Shown here one piece after another: positions 1-11,140 of a stretch of DNA of 64,000 nt. The notes under the pieces are model-generated. The model ran no database searches. It worked only from the letters and a program-made list of their open reading frames with translations, and was not told the DNA's origin. Both the position numbers and the translations under genes were made by a program. The DNA is from Lineus longissimus (Eukaryota; Nemertea; Pilidiophora; Heteronemertea; Lineidae): NCBI RefSeq assembly GCF_910592395.1, contig NC_088326.1:1617001-1681000 (forward strand), written 5' to 3'. The stretch's first letter is position 1. Each line of letters opens with the position of its first letter.

Positions 1-11
1 GAATGAACACA

Positions 12-146
12 ACCAATTTGGGACGTGAACTAGTTTCCTTGATAGAACAGGTGTCTAATGTCTAATAGGGGGGTGTCCTCAATAGAAAAGTGTCCTTAAT
101 AGAGAGGATGACCAGAATAGAGGGGTGTCCGCTTAGGGAGATTAAT
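12..146 (-). mobile_element. Degenerate MITE copy, CAGTGGAACC family
   Basis: Contains several copies of the phrase GTCC(T)CAATAGA / GTCCTTAATAGAGAGG and ends near GTGTCCGCTTAGGGAG, all shared with the intact element at 6216-6375 in reverse orientation. Its outer ends are eroded. It sits in an SMCHD1 intron and stops about 17 bp before the acceptor at 163. Confidence 0.6.
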
Positions 147-163
147 CCGTATGTTCTTTACAG

Positions 164-2967
164 AAAAAGAATCTCGAGCGTTTAATCGACCACCGGATAA
201 AAGAACGAGACGAGCTCATCAACCGACCACGCCGAGTCTGTACTGTACCCCTGGCACCGAAGGAAAACGAGGTGTTAGGCAAAGTGTGCCATCTCGCCCA
301 GGCTGAGGACGAGGATTCGGCGCGTGTTTTATCTTGGCACATGTCAGCTGATATGGACTGCGTGGTCACGCATACTCTTAAAAAGGTTCGTGAGATTAGT
401 TCAGCTGGTGTTGGGTTAAGCTTGTAGTGGATTTTTTCCACCAGCCTTATTTTGGTTGGAAGATTCAACAAGGCCTCCACCCAACGCAGTGAGCTACTGC
501 GTTTCCCTGTACACAAGATATCCAAGTGAAGATGTGGGGAGAGGGATGTATATGCTATCGTCGAGCAAGTCATACAGGCCTAGGGGGGCTGTGCTATAAG
601 ACTTTACAATTCCGGGGACTGCTGTCTGACCAAATCTGCCCTAGTAGTTCAGAAGGTGGGAGGGCCTGATTTTTGATAAGTGAGGATGTTGTTAAGTAAT
701 GGGAGTGAGTTTTGTGACAAACTGCGCGGTGATCATTCAGCTGAAATATTTTCTCCACATTTGATTTCAGGCGAAAGATATTTACTCAAAATCTGGAGGC
801 AAACAGCAAGTGCTGCCGCTGGAATCTATATACAGAAAAACACTGCCCGATTGGAATAAGTAAGTTGTGAAAATTATTTGTTTCGCTTGACGTCAACATT
901 TTTCGGGACTTGGAGCTACTTGTAGAGTTGATGTGACCGCATAAATGGCCTTGTTGATATGCAGTGTTGATATTGGCTGCTCTACCAAAGGACAGAAGAC
1001 AATCCCTCACACTTGATTGACGGCTGAAACCATTATGTATTTAATAAGGTAGTAGTATAGAGTGAAATTAACTGATTCTGTTTTGATTTCAGACCATTAC
1101 CCCATGTTAGATTTCGCCCCAACTGGAAGCCACAGGGTAACCCAATGTATGCCAGGAATCTGCTGATTTTCCCACACGACCCAGACAACTGTAAATTAGG
1201 TAAGGATGCAGTCGGATGTGAGACTATGGGTATCTCAGTGTGGCAGTTCACCTTGTTTTGTCAGATTCAGGCAGACAAGCCTGAGAGGATTCTAGAGTGA
1301 CTGAGGTTCCAGTACCGTGGTGTTTCCTTGATGGAGAAGGAATGCCCTTTCATGTCTGTTCCTAAAGTATGGATTCTTTTCTTTCAGTATTTGGCATGCT
1401 CCTCGGTGACACCATAATCCTGGACAACTTAGACCACGCCAACGCCTACCGACACGAAATCGTGAGATTCACCCACTGCCCCACAATCCTGACCAGAACC
1501 GGCGACCGCATCCGTAGCAATGGAAAGTTCGGAGGTCTGATGAACAAAGCATTGCCAATTGAACGTCTGCGGGGTATGGTGTTTGGTGCCCCACTGCCAA
1601 TGGCCTACCATGCTGTCTGTACTCAAATAGGTATGTCACGTTTGTTTATGATTTGGTTTGTTAGACGTTCCGTCTTATCTTTTCGCCAGGTGCCTGTTCT
1701 AGATCAGACCAAAAGTGAACATTTGGGAGCCATATTTTAGCAAGTAAAGACAGTCCCAAGGACAACGCTTCCACATGAAAAAACGTTGTTGAGTTATTTT
1801 GCTTTGTGTGCTGTCGTATCCCTGATAAATGTTATCTTGTGTTGTTTGCAGACGTTCTCCAGAGTTACCGAGAGGCGCTCGTGAAGAGAGAGAAGGCAAC
1901 CAATGATCTCCAGGAGCAGCTGAACAACCAGAAGACTGTCGAGATGAAGACCAAGAACCGGGAATATAACGATGCCAAAAGTCAACTCGGCCAGATTGAG
2001 TCAAGACTTGGTAAGAACGCCATACCACTCTATTCATGCATTTTGAATCATCACACTAGTACTGCAGTAGTAGAATTTCACTTGAATCTTTATTTGATTG
2101 ACCTTGTGTTTTGTCGCAAAAATCTGGATTGTGGATGTCTGGGATTATTGGACCATACCAAAGGTGGCTACTGGTAGATGCATGGCCATGCAGAAACTTG
2201 AGTGATTAAGGTCATCAATCTCTTCTATAAGGTTTACTAATGCTGCCCCCGTGCTTTTGAACAAGCTGGCAAAAACACCAAGGCATCAAGTGTGGTGAAC
2301 CAGTTCCATACACTTCCTAAGTCATTTATGTTTCAAACCGATTACAGTAATTAGTCCATTATGCTTTGTGCTCTGAGCTGGGCAACCTAAAAGGCCCTTC
2401 ACTAATAGTTGATAAACATATTATTGTATTGTGTTGAGTTATGCATGTATTGTATTGTATATTGTATTGTACAGTACTGTATATTGTATTGTACAGTACT
2501 GTGTATTGTATTGTACAGTACTGTATATTGTATTGTACAGTACTGTGTATTGTATTGTACAGTACTGTATACTGTATTGTACAGTACTGTATATTGTATT
2601 GTACGGTACTGTATATTGTATTGTACAGTACTGTATATTGTATTGTACAGTACTGTATATTGTATTGTACAGTACTGTATATTGTATTGTACAGTACTGT
2701 GTATTGTATTGTACTGTGTTATATCTGAAATCGTCTGTTTCAGGAATGTGCAAGCAGCCAGAGCAGGACAAACAAGAAAGCATGGACACGAATGAAAATG
2801 AAAACAATGCAAAGGACATTAATAAAAGCAGGGGGCGCCGCTCAGCTGCTGCAGACGACGGGCCGTCTGCTAAGAAAAGTCGCCAGGCATCACCCGCAGT
2901 TAACGGAAGTCCTGCTCAAGGGACAAGGCGGCCGAAACGGAACATTCAGTCACCGAGAAAATTTTAA
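164..2967 (+). CDS. SMCHD1: SMCHD1, C-terminal exons (5' partial)
   Basis: Structural maintenance of chromosomes flexible hinge domain protein 1, a nuclear non-canonical SMC protein acting in chromatin silencing. Six exons fit together in phase: 164-385, 771-859, 1093-1199, 1388-1630, 1852-2010, 2744-2967 (TAA 2965-2967). The family-diagnostic hinge segment is clear: [15 protein letters not shown] in the first exon, [17 protein letters not shown] in the second, then [18 protein letters not shown] and [13 protein letters not shown] in the fourth. These match the vertebrate C terminus closely as I remember it. Exon 5 is a charged coiled-coil-like stretch ([18 protein letters not shown]), as expected for an SMC hinge flank. 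The last exon is a basic, low-complexity tail. The N-terminal GHKL-type ATPase half lies upstream of the window. The final intron is mostly a 22-bp minisatellite. Confidence 0.93.
2446..2721. repeat. 22-bp minisatellite in last SMCHD1 intron
   Basis: About 11 copies of a 22-bp unit built from TGTATTGTATTGTACAGTAC, with few substitutions (for example GTACGGTAC near 2605). The unit contains the perfect palindrome TACAGTACTGTA, so each copy can form a small hairpin. The 22-bp period gives open frames on both strands with a 22-residue periodicity; these are artefacts, not genes. It ends about 20 bp before the acceptor of the last coding exon (2743). Confidence 0.95.
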
Positions 2968-4921
2968 GGAACAGTTCAATTGTAGTTGATAGATCGGTTG
3001 TAGATGAACAGAAGGTTATTCCAATGCATTAGGTCGCTAAGTAGGCCTTTTATCTATGCTGGAGGATGTCGGCGCTCAGACGTACCATAGTACCTATGCT
3101 GTGGGAATATTTGCTCTACGATCTTATGAATGGCACTCAGTATACATAGTATATCCAATATGGTGTATTTTGCCTTCATGTACTTATGAGATTTTGAGGC
3201 CAATTGGTAGACCAGTGTTATATTGAGGAGCCAAGTTCTTGTCTAGCTTGTTTGGAAGTGACAGGCAGACATGTTTCAAACTGCACCGACTGCAACTGAT
3301 ACCATTTTGATGAAAAATTGTTTCACGTGCGTGTGAAGATGTGAAAAACTCTGAATTTGTTTCATGGATGAATAAGTGGGGAGAACATGGGGTGCAGGTG
3401 TCACTCTCATTATAGCTCAGTGCAGCAATAATTGTGGTAGGTTGCATCGATAAATATTGCTGGTTTGTAGGGCGCTGGATAAAAGACATCTGGTCAGAGA
3501 TTTTTGCATGCAAATTTGAATCTTTGGGGATTTCCAGTGAGCTTTTAAAATAATGGTCTTGTATATACATGTACATGTAGTTCTAGTATTTGTAATTCAT
3601 GATGTTGGGGGGAATTTTTGTCTGAATATGAAAATGATAGATCTCATGCATGCATGCATTTGTAAGTGGTCTTCAGTTCGAATGAATTATTAAATACTTT
3701 ATGAAAAGGTCGAAATTATATACCAAAATCTGTGTTCTTTTCAATTTACAATTTGATACAATTTTTTGTATGGTGTCAATAGTTTTCGAATATCGTTACT
3801 TCCTGAAGTACATGTGAACAACTGGGTTCAAATATTGTAAAGCTCCATTTACTCGGTACGTTTTCATGATATTTAGTAGTTTTCGAAAACAATGTTGTGT
3901 AGGTCCCCAAAGATAGGAAGTTTCTCTGAAAAAGCTAAAATTCCTCAAAGTAATGAAGAAATATGTTGTGTATACACGTGACTCTTGTTTTTTTTCTTGT
4001 GGCTTGCGCACTTTCCTTTAAAAGGATTTGGGAGCATTGTGTGGTGTAAACTTGCCTAGAATTGATGTGGTGAAGTGTTTGTAACAGGACAGCCCTGGAA
4101 ATACAGATCCTGACAACTGGTTGGCCCTAAACTCCCCTCAAGATATTTAGGAACTGATGTGCATCAACTTTTTAACTACATACATGTATGACCCCTTCAT
4201 GTAATACAAATCGTATAGTGCTTCCTGAGCACTGTTAATTTTGCAAAAATGTCAAAACGCATCCTCTTCCATTAGTTGTTTCTGCAAAGCTTCTTCTGAT
4301 ATTCTGGAAAGTAAAATGATCTATTGGGCTTTGAAATGTAACAGTGTTGTATCGGACTAAATGCGAGTCAAGTTTTATCGAATACTGTCTGTTTTAGGTC
4401 TAGCAGTGTCGTACGTAGCTTGTCAATTATATTTTTGTCAAAAAATGCGTTATCCATCATCTGTACAATGTTCGATTAACATTTTCATGAGATATAAAAT
4501 TCATTGTTTCCTTGTTTTGTAATCTTTCATCAGGCAGGAAATGCCTTTACGTGCAGGGACGACCTTATCATCCTCTGTCTTTCTTACAAATATGAGATGT
4601 GCTGGGTGAAGGACCAGCTATCAAGAGTGTCTCAAATGAGAGTAGGTTGTTCTCCAACAAGGGACAAGATGCTCCCTTTTCAGGGTGTTCCCCCTGAATC
4701 AGTGCCTGGCTTGCAGGTTGTGACTTTGCCTTCAAAAAACCTGGGGTGAAATGAATTTGGTGTAAGAGATTTGGTTATCTAAAGGTTTGAAGATCAGTTG
4801 CTGCACCTATATTAAGTCGAAGGGTACAAGGAAGGTCTCCTATATCAAGCCTCGGGCAATAGGAATAGTCTAATTATCTTCGAAAGGAATGAAAAGAAAT
4901 CCATTACATTCACCCACTGTC
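2968..4921 (+). other. Probable SMCHD1 3' UTR and downstream sequence
   Basis: AT-rich sequence after the SMCHD1 stop with short simple repeats (TGCATGCATGCAT near 3646). No ORF here has splice context or recognisable protein character, and I see no clear AATAAA signal close to the stop. I see no other gene. Confidence 0.5.
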
Positions 4922-5041
4922 AAATTAGCTTAGGCGACAGTGACGCTGTCTCGCGGTAGAGAATGGAACTGAAATATTCGTCCAAAACTTTCAGTTCTGT
5001 GTTTTACCGCGAGACAGCGCCACTATCGCCAAAGCCAATTT
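4922..5041. repeat. Foldback element, ~53-nt arms
   Basis: The left arm (from AAATTAGCTTAGGCGACAGT) pairs with the right arm (ending CGCCAAAGCCAATTT) around a loop of about 15 nt. The core GCTGTCTCGCGGTA is perfectly inverted (CTACCGCGAGACAGC-type match). Interpreted as a foldback MITE; it could transcribe as a hairpin. Confidence 0.8.
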
Positions 5042-5729
5042 TCAATGAAATTGAGCATCTCGGGGTTGTCCTCTTTTTGGCATGTTTCATAGGCTTATTA
5101 CCAATGTAAATTAGACATTGGGGGTATTTGAAAAGCCCTTTACATATACTTGCATGTACTAGGGACATAAATAACCAATATAGATCTACCATTATCATCA
5201 ATTATCTATCCATCTTGGACAAAAATTTGCTTTTGGAGAGGCACTGTCATTTGGATCGGAGGAAAAAGACCTGGTAACTAGGCCTATCTCTCCGTCAAGA
5301 CCACAAAGCAATGACAGTGAGATCTTGACATCATCAACTGGTACTGGATTTGTTGGTGGAAGACTTGTTTGTGGACCCCTTCCCGAAATCTTGGCGGGGT
5401 GATCAGGGACAACTTGAATTGAACTGTCTTGTTGATTTCCAATTTTGCGACAAGTGGAACAAATATTTGTATGGTATCCCTAACCCAACTGCCAGACCTG
5501 TGGCATAGTATTTCCAATAGTGTAAATGTGTATGCTCACGGTTGGCGCAAGGAGTCACAATACCTTGGAGGTTGTGATTTACTATGCAATGGTTCCTGGC
5601 CGATTTTACAGCAATATCTTGTGTGGTTGCTTGTTGAAGTCTTAATCTGCTCTAGGAGCAGGGACTGAAGGCTTTAATCTATGTCTTTGTGCGGACACTC
5701 ACAACTGATACAACGCATCAGCATCAGGA

Positions 5730-5985
5730 CAGGCGCAATCATAGGTTGTGACTCTGTCCCAGACAAACCACCAGAGCAACGGCAATTCTAGGCTCGAGTA
5801 TAGACAACCATAGTAGTTGGGGTCTCGATGAGGACGCTCAGGACTGGTACTATACAAATAAACTAACCTGCATCAGACTGATGGGTATAATCACAGGTTG
5901 TGACATTGTCCCAAACAAGCCACCAGAACAAGGTAAATTCTGGGCTGGAGTAGAGACCACCATATTACCGGTAGTCTCAACGCCA
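5730..5985. repeat. Two diverged tandem copies, ~150-bp period
   Basis: The segment near 5736-5830 (ATAGGTTGTGACTCTGTCCC, then CACCAGAGCAACGG) recurs near 5888-5980 (CACAGGTTGTGACATTGTCC, then CACCAGAACAAGG). Divergence is substantial. No coding potential was recognised in 5042-6159. Confidence 0.6.
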
Positions 5986-6159
5986 AAAAAACAAACAACA
6001 CAGCCAAACTTTTAAGTAGTTTAATAATATTAAGACAGGCACAACTCAAATTATATTTAGCTTTTCCACAGCACTGACAGGCTTATGATTTTTTCTCTCT
6101 TCTGCAGCTCCAATCCTACAATGTCATGTCAAAGATTAAATCAAACAAAAGGACACTTG

Positions 6160-7341
6160 TTCCATTGTACAATCTTAACTCCAATAACCAGATTTACAAA
6201 TTTTCAAATCACATACAGTGGAACCTCCCTTAGCGGACACCTCTCTATTGAGGACAGTAGTTTCGGCCCCAAATTGGTTATTTCCATTGAATTCGACCTC
6301 TCTAATCAGGACACCTCTCTATTAAGGACACCATATGTCAGTCCCGAGGGTGTCCTTAATAGAGAGGTTCTACTGTACTACAGAGCACAAACTACACAGT
6401 TATAGGCCAAAATGGGCCTGCTCATGGTCAAGTACAATCACAGAAACTATACTCAAATGAGCCATTGAATGCGACATGTTACAAGCAACACTAATTTACA
6501 AAGGATGTGAAGGAGTTAACCGTTTGACGAAATGCCACACAACTATCAGGTAATCGCCCTCTGAACTGGTGACAATCGGACTGGCCTGAAATTCTCATTA
6601 TCGTCCACTCCTCAATAAAATCCAACAAAAATGGGGTCATTTTATACAGTGGTACTGTATTACCCCGATGAGAAGCAAGTACGTCCCCCACTCTCAGCTA
6701 AGATATTTGTGCGTGCACCGGTTTGACTACGGGCTGAAGTTGACGATGTACTCCTGACGGAGCCATTGGGTTCTTCGCCCGCTCATTGACCGAGGCATGG
6801 TGACCTGGAGACAGTGACCGGGTTAGCACTAGCTGGTCGAAGGACATATTCAAGGGCGTTCATTCGCAACTTCTCATCTTTTAGGTACTTCCTATTCACG
6901 TGGACCAAGTCTTACCCAGAACCTCCCCTTACGTAGCGTGGGGTACCAACCCACCGCAGATCCAAGAGATGTGTGCGTGGTAACCAGATATCCTACACCA
7001 CCCCCAGATCTCAGAACTGGTTGTGATGCTGCCCATTCGCAATAGGTTTAACCGCCGTCATGCCCCTTTGATTTTGCCATTCAACGCCACCATCGGGACA
7101 CAGGCCTCAAATTGAGGGATGGGCGGTAATGATTATTTCAGACCGATCAGAATGTCACAAGCCCAGAGCGAAATCACCAGACAGTTATATGGAGTTACAC
7201 CAAAAGGCTGACCCCTCACTTCATTTGTAAATAGGTGTTGGATATTTTTGTCACATTAAATGGACCCAGTCCAACAATCTCTGGAGGGACCTTCAGTGCG
7301 GCAAATCGCATAGGTTTTTAAAAGTAAAAGCAAAAAGGTCA
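6160..7341. repeat. Segmental duplication, copy 1 (MITE-bearing)
   Basis: About 1.02 kb excluding the inserted MITE. It is almost identical to 7879-8897, differing by scattered single substitutions (for example GATATTTGTGCGTGCACC versus GACATTTGTGCGTACACC). Both copies carry the same 66-codon minus-strand ORF (6491-6691 and 8048-8248), but such recent duplicates would be identical whether coding or not. The sequence between 6690 and 7010, read on the minus strand, has stretches with protein-like composition broken by stops, possibly a decayed transposon; I cannot name it. Confidence 0.9.
6216..6375 (+). mobile_element. Intact 160-bp MITE with TA target duplication
   Basis: Starts CAGTGGAACCTCCC and ends GGTTCTACTG, giving inverted termini CAGTGGAACCTC / CAGTAGAACCTC, flanked by TA on both sides (6214-6215 and 6376-6377). 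The duplicate locus has the uninterrupted site CACATACTACAG at 7931-7940, an empty site showing exact insertion with TA duplication. TA targeting and these termini fit Tc1/mariner-pogo (Tigger-like) non-autonomous elements. No transposase is encoded. Confidence 0.92.
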
Positions 7342-7878
7342 CTACACAGTAACTATTAGAATACCAGGTGTGGATATTGGGGCACCCTAATCTGAGAGCC
7401 AAGAGCCGCGATAACCGTAGGTTTTTTACAGCACAGATAGGCAGAGTACCGCTATTCTCATTGCTTGAATTGGCAGATTTCAATTAAGAATTTACAAATT
7501 TGAGCAATATCATGCCTTTTTAAAACAATTTTGATTGCACTATTTGCGCATGGCTACACGATACGGCAGGAATGACAAACATGTGAGTACGCAGTGTGTG
7601 AAGTACAGACTCAATGTACACTGTACCCGCCGTATTGTATAGACGGCATAACAACAGTACGATAAAAAATCTTGGTAGACTGTTAACAATACCACTATCC
7701 AGCCAGCGATGTCTTATGACGTCATAAACGGTTACAAAATAAATTTATTTTTTATCAAGTAGGGTACCTGTAGGCTTAGGATTCCCAAAGATAATAATTA
7801 TATTCATTCAAGCCTATACTTTTTCTTTGGCTCGTGGCTCTCCTGGCGGCACTTAATTGGCTCTTTAACCCGTGGATA

Positions 7879-8897
7879 TTCCATTGTACAATCTTTACTC
7901 CAATAACCAGATTTACAACTTTTCAAATCACATACTACAGAGCACAAACTACACAGTTATAGGCCAAAATGGGCCTGCTCATGGTCAAGTACAATCACAG
8001 AAACTATACTCAAATGAGCCATTGAATGCGACATGTTACAAGCAACACTAATTTACAAAGGATGTGAAGGAGTTAACCGTTTGACGAAATGCCACACAAC
8101 TATCAGGTAATCGCCCTCTGAACTGGTGACAATCGGACTGGCCTGAAATTCTCATTATCGTCCACTCCTCAATAAAATCCAACAAAAATGGGGTCATTTT
8201 ATACAGTGGTACTGTATTACCCCGATGAGAAGCAAGTACGTCCCCCACTCTCAGCTAAGACATTTGTGCGTACACCGGTTTGACTACGGGCTGAAGTTGA
8301 CGATGTACTCCTGACGGAGCCATTGGGTTCTTCGCCCGCTCATTGACCGAGGCATGGTGACCTGGAGACAGTGACCGGGTTAGCACTAGCTGGTCGAAGG
8401 ACATATTCAAGGGCGTTAATTCGCAACTTCTCATCTTTTAGGTACTTCCTATTCACGTGGACCAAGTCTTACCCAGAACCTCCCCTTACGTAGCGTGGGG
8501 TACCAACCCACCGCAGATCCAAGAGATGTGTGCGTGGTAACCAGATATCCTACACCACCCCCAGATCTCAGAACTGGTTGTGATGCTGCCCATTCGCAAT
8601 AGGTTTAACCGCCGTCATGCCCCTTTGATTTTGCCATTCAACGCCACCATCGGGACACAGGCCTCAAATTGAGGGATGGGCGGTAATGATTATTTCAGAC
8701 CGATCAGAATGTCACAAGCCCAGAGCGAAATCACCAGACAGTTATATGGAGTTACACCAAAAGGCTGACCCCTCACTTCATTTGTAAATAGGTGTTGGAT
8801 ATTTTTGTCACATTTAATGGACCCAGTCCAACAATCTCTGGAGGGACCTTCAGTGCGGCAAATCGCATAGGTTTTTAGAAGTAAAAACAAAAGGTCA
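7879..8897. repeat. Segmental duplication, copy 2 (empty MITE site)
   Basis: Near-identical partner of 6160-7341. The TA at 7933-7934 is the unoccupied target of the 160-bp MITE. The intervening 7342-7878 holds no gene I can support. Confidence 0.9.
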
Positions 8898-9075
8898 CTT
8901 CACTAGCTAAGCTACAGTAAGGAGAATACAAGGTGTTGGATATTTTTGTTACATTTAAATGAGCCAGTCCAACAATCTTTTAAGAGATCAATGCAGTTGT
9001 TGATCACGATGGCTTTTTAAAACTGAAAACAAATGGGTCACAAACACTACCTAAGCTACAGTGGTTAGAATCCCA
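8898..9075. repeat. Diverged third partial unit of the duplication end
   Basis: GGTGTTGGATATTTTTGTTA, then CAGTCCAACAATCTTTTAAG and an AGCTACAGTGGTTAGAATCC end repeat the 3' part of the duplicated unit (compare 7230-7380 and 8790-8930). A small tandem array therefore predates the recent large duplication. Confidence 0.6.
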
Positions 9076-9959
9076 GCACATTGCTGTTTTGCCTTTTGGA
9101 AGCCAAGGACCACTGTTGATCTATATCCATGTCTGTGTCCTAGAACATGAAAGCTAACTCAAACTACGAGAAATCTAACTACATTTATTCTCTGCATCCA
9201 GTGACTGTGTATTTGTTGTGCCTTGGAGTCCTTCTCAATATTCTTCATACCCACATTGTTCTCCACATGTGGTAGTGTACCATCTGAGGATCTAACTGGT
9301 GGACCACAGCTGAAACAATGACAAGAACTGATTTTGAGGAAAAGAAAAAGAAATCAAGCTCAATTTTGTTATACATGTACTGACTTTCGATGATCTCATC
9401 CTGCACATTTTTGGATTTTGATGTCTTTCTCTGCCAATTAAGACATAGAGTTTTAGAAACAGCACTAAGAAGTTCTTTGGGCAGATCAGGCGGCAGGGCT
9501 TGCAGCAGACCCGCTTCCTCATTCTGCTGGATCTAGTATTCCACCATATTTGTCACCTTTTTGGGTGTGGGCACTGTTTCGACACAGATTCTGGCCCGAT
9601 CACAGTTAAGGGATCATTTTAAACTCTTACCAGTATCTACAATTCCAGTGAATTTGTCATTAAACGAACTTGCGTACAACACCATGTCCAGGAGGCAGAT
9701 AGGTTGCCCCCCTCCCCTTTGACAGTTTGTCAGTGGATGCCAAAGCAAACTGCTTTGTCTTGCGGATGTAGTGTGGTGACGGGTTTCTCTTGGACAGCGT
9801 TGATGACCTCCATGCCCTGATCTTGAAACAGGCCGAAAAATTATCGGGTGACATCCTAGTTGTGGCTTTGTCCTTAAAAGACAATTTGGGATGTATCAAA
9901 ATCATAACAAAGACATCGTAATATCTGGCCATTCACAAAGTTATCATCATAAGAATGAT

Positions 9960-11140
9960 TTTCAATGAGTTTTCAACACAGCAGGTTAATGCTGGATTCT
10001 TCTCAACCTGTTATTGAAAGAACAGGAAATCGGGGTGGTATTTTTACAGTCCACAAATAAGGACTTTGAGGAAAACTTCAATAGGGGGAAAGGACACTTA
10101 TTCAAACTCATTGATGTTGAATTTTGAAATGTATTTGACCAGTCATGGTCCAGAAGTTTCCTCATGACCAAACCCAACTCTCTGGGTGTAATTCATCGCA
10201 ACTGTGGATCCCCCTCAGGCACAACTTAAGTGTCATGACCCTTTACTCAGTATGTGTCTGTCATTGAAAGCCCATCGTCTAGGAAGGAAGCAGCAAAAGA
10301 TTTCAGGTTTAAATCGTTCAAAAATTTACCTCGAAATGCTCTCAACTGAAGTAGTTCTATCTTGGAAGTGGGTATGGCCGTGAGGTGAAGTGAATCCATA
10401 GGTAAGCACTCGTCATTATGCAAGAAGTCACATCTCTGACAAGGCTGTCTGCAATAAAACAAATCAAAATCTTTATACTGAATATTGAAATGTATCTGAC
10501 CAGTCACGAGTCACATCCAGAAGGAAGAAGGCCAAAGACGGAGTCTCATTACACGTTGAGGAGGAATACTCCCTGGAGAATAACATCTTTGATGCTTAAG
10601 ACAAAGAAAAACATCTAGTAGCTCCTCCATGTCCAGCCCTCAACTCTTTGGGTGCAGTTATTTTCATGATATATTTGTAGGCTTTGAACACAGGTGTGGT
10701 TTTCCTCCTCAGGCAAAACTCTGAAAGGTGTCATGACTCTGAAGTTTGTTTTTGACAGTCCATCCATCCCTGAGGAGCAGCGGTTCAGGTTCAAAAAGTT
10801 AAAAGTTTCACCTTGCTCGAGAACTGGAGTGGTTCTTGCTTTGAAGTGGATGTGGTGGTGAGGTGAACTGAATCCATAGCTCAGCACTTGTCATCTTAAA
10901 AGGAGAAACATCTCCGGCCAGGCTGTCTGCAATAAAACAGGTTTAATTTTTTCATGAAGAATATTGAGATGTTTTTAACTAGCAGTGGTCCTATCCAAAG
11001 GTTCTAGAACCTGAAAGTTTACCTCTATGGGAAAACAAGTCCAGAGCCAGCTGTATGCAACTCCATAATTCTCTATTTCACTAGACTTTTTTTCAAAAAA
11101 AAATGGCAAGTCTGAAAAGTGTCATACCTTGAGCCCTGCG
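9960..11140. repeat. Degenerate tandem repeats, ~480-bp period
   Basis: Landmarks recur at roughly 480-bp spacing: GAATCCATAG with TAAGCACTCG / CTCAGCACTTG (10393, 10874), GGCTGTCTGCAATAAAACA (10441, 10921), GAAATGTATTTGACCAGTCA / GAAATGTATCTGACCAGTCA (10127, 10487), and AAGTGTCATGACC / AGGTGTCATGAC / AAGTGTCATACC (10229, 10725, 11115). Minus-strand ORFs at 10247-10507 and 10615-10887 lie in equivalent parts of two units but in different frames, so I do not call them genes. Adjacent 9076-9959 and 11141-12605 show no supportable gene. Confidence 0.65.

Noticed and set aside
2402-2819. Several long ORFs on both strands rich in Tyr/Cys/Ile/Val
   Set aside because: They are readings of the 22-bp intronic minisatellite, open in several frames because of its composition. 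Only the final 224 bp in one frame is a real SMCHD1 exon.
4504-4749. 81-residue plus-strand ORF after SMCHD1
   Set aside because: No homology recognised, no splice context, and composition like the surrounding non-coding DNA.
6491-8248. Duplicated identical 66-residue ORF as a small gene pair
   Set aside because: Identity follows from the very recent segmental duplication; no splice sites, domains or biased substitutions argue for coding.
9660-10887. Minus-strand ORFs with a Cys/His-containing block (CQRCDFLHNDEC) as PRDM- or SET-like exons
   Set aside because: Equivalent repeat units are frame-shifted relative to one another and no SET motif can be read; resemblance is too slight.
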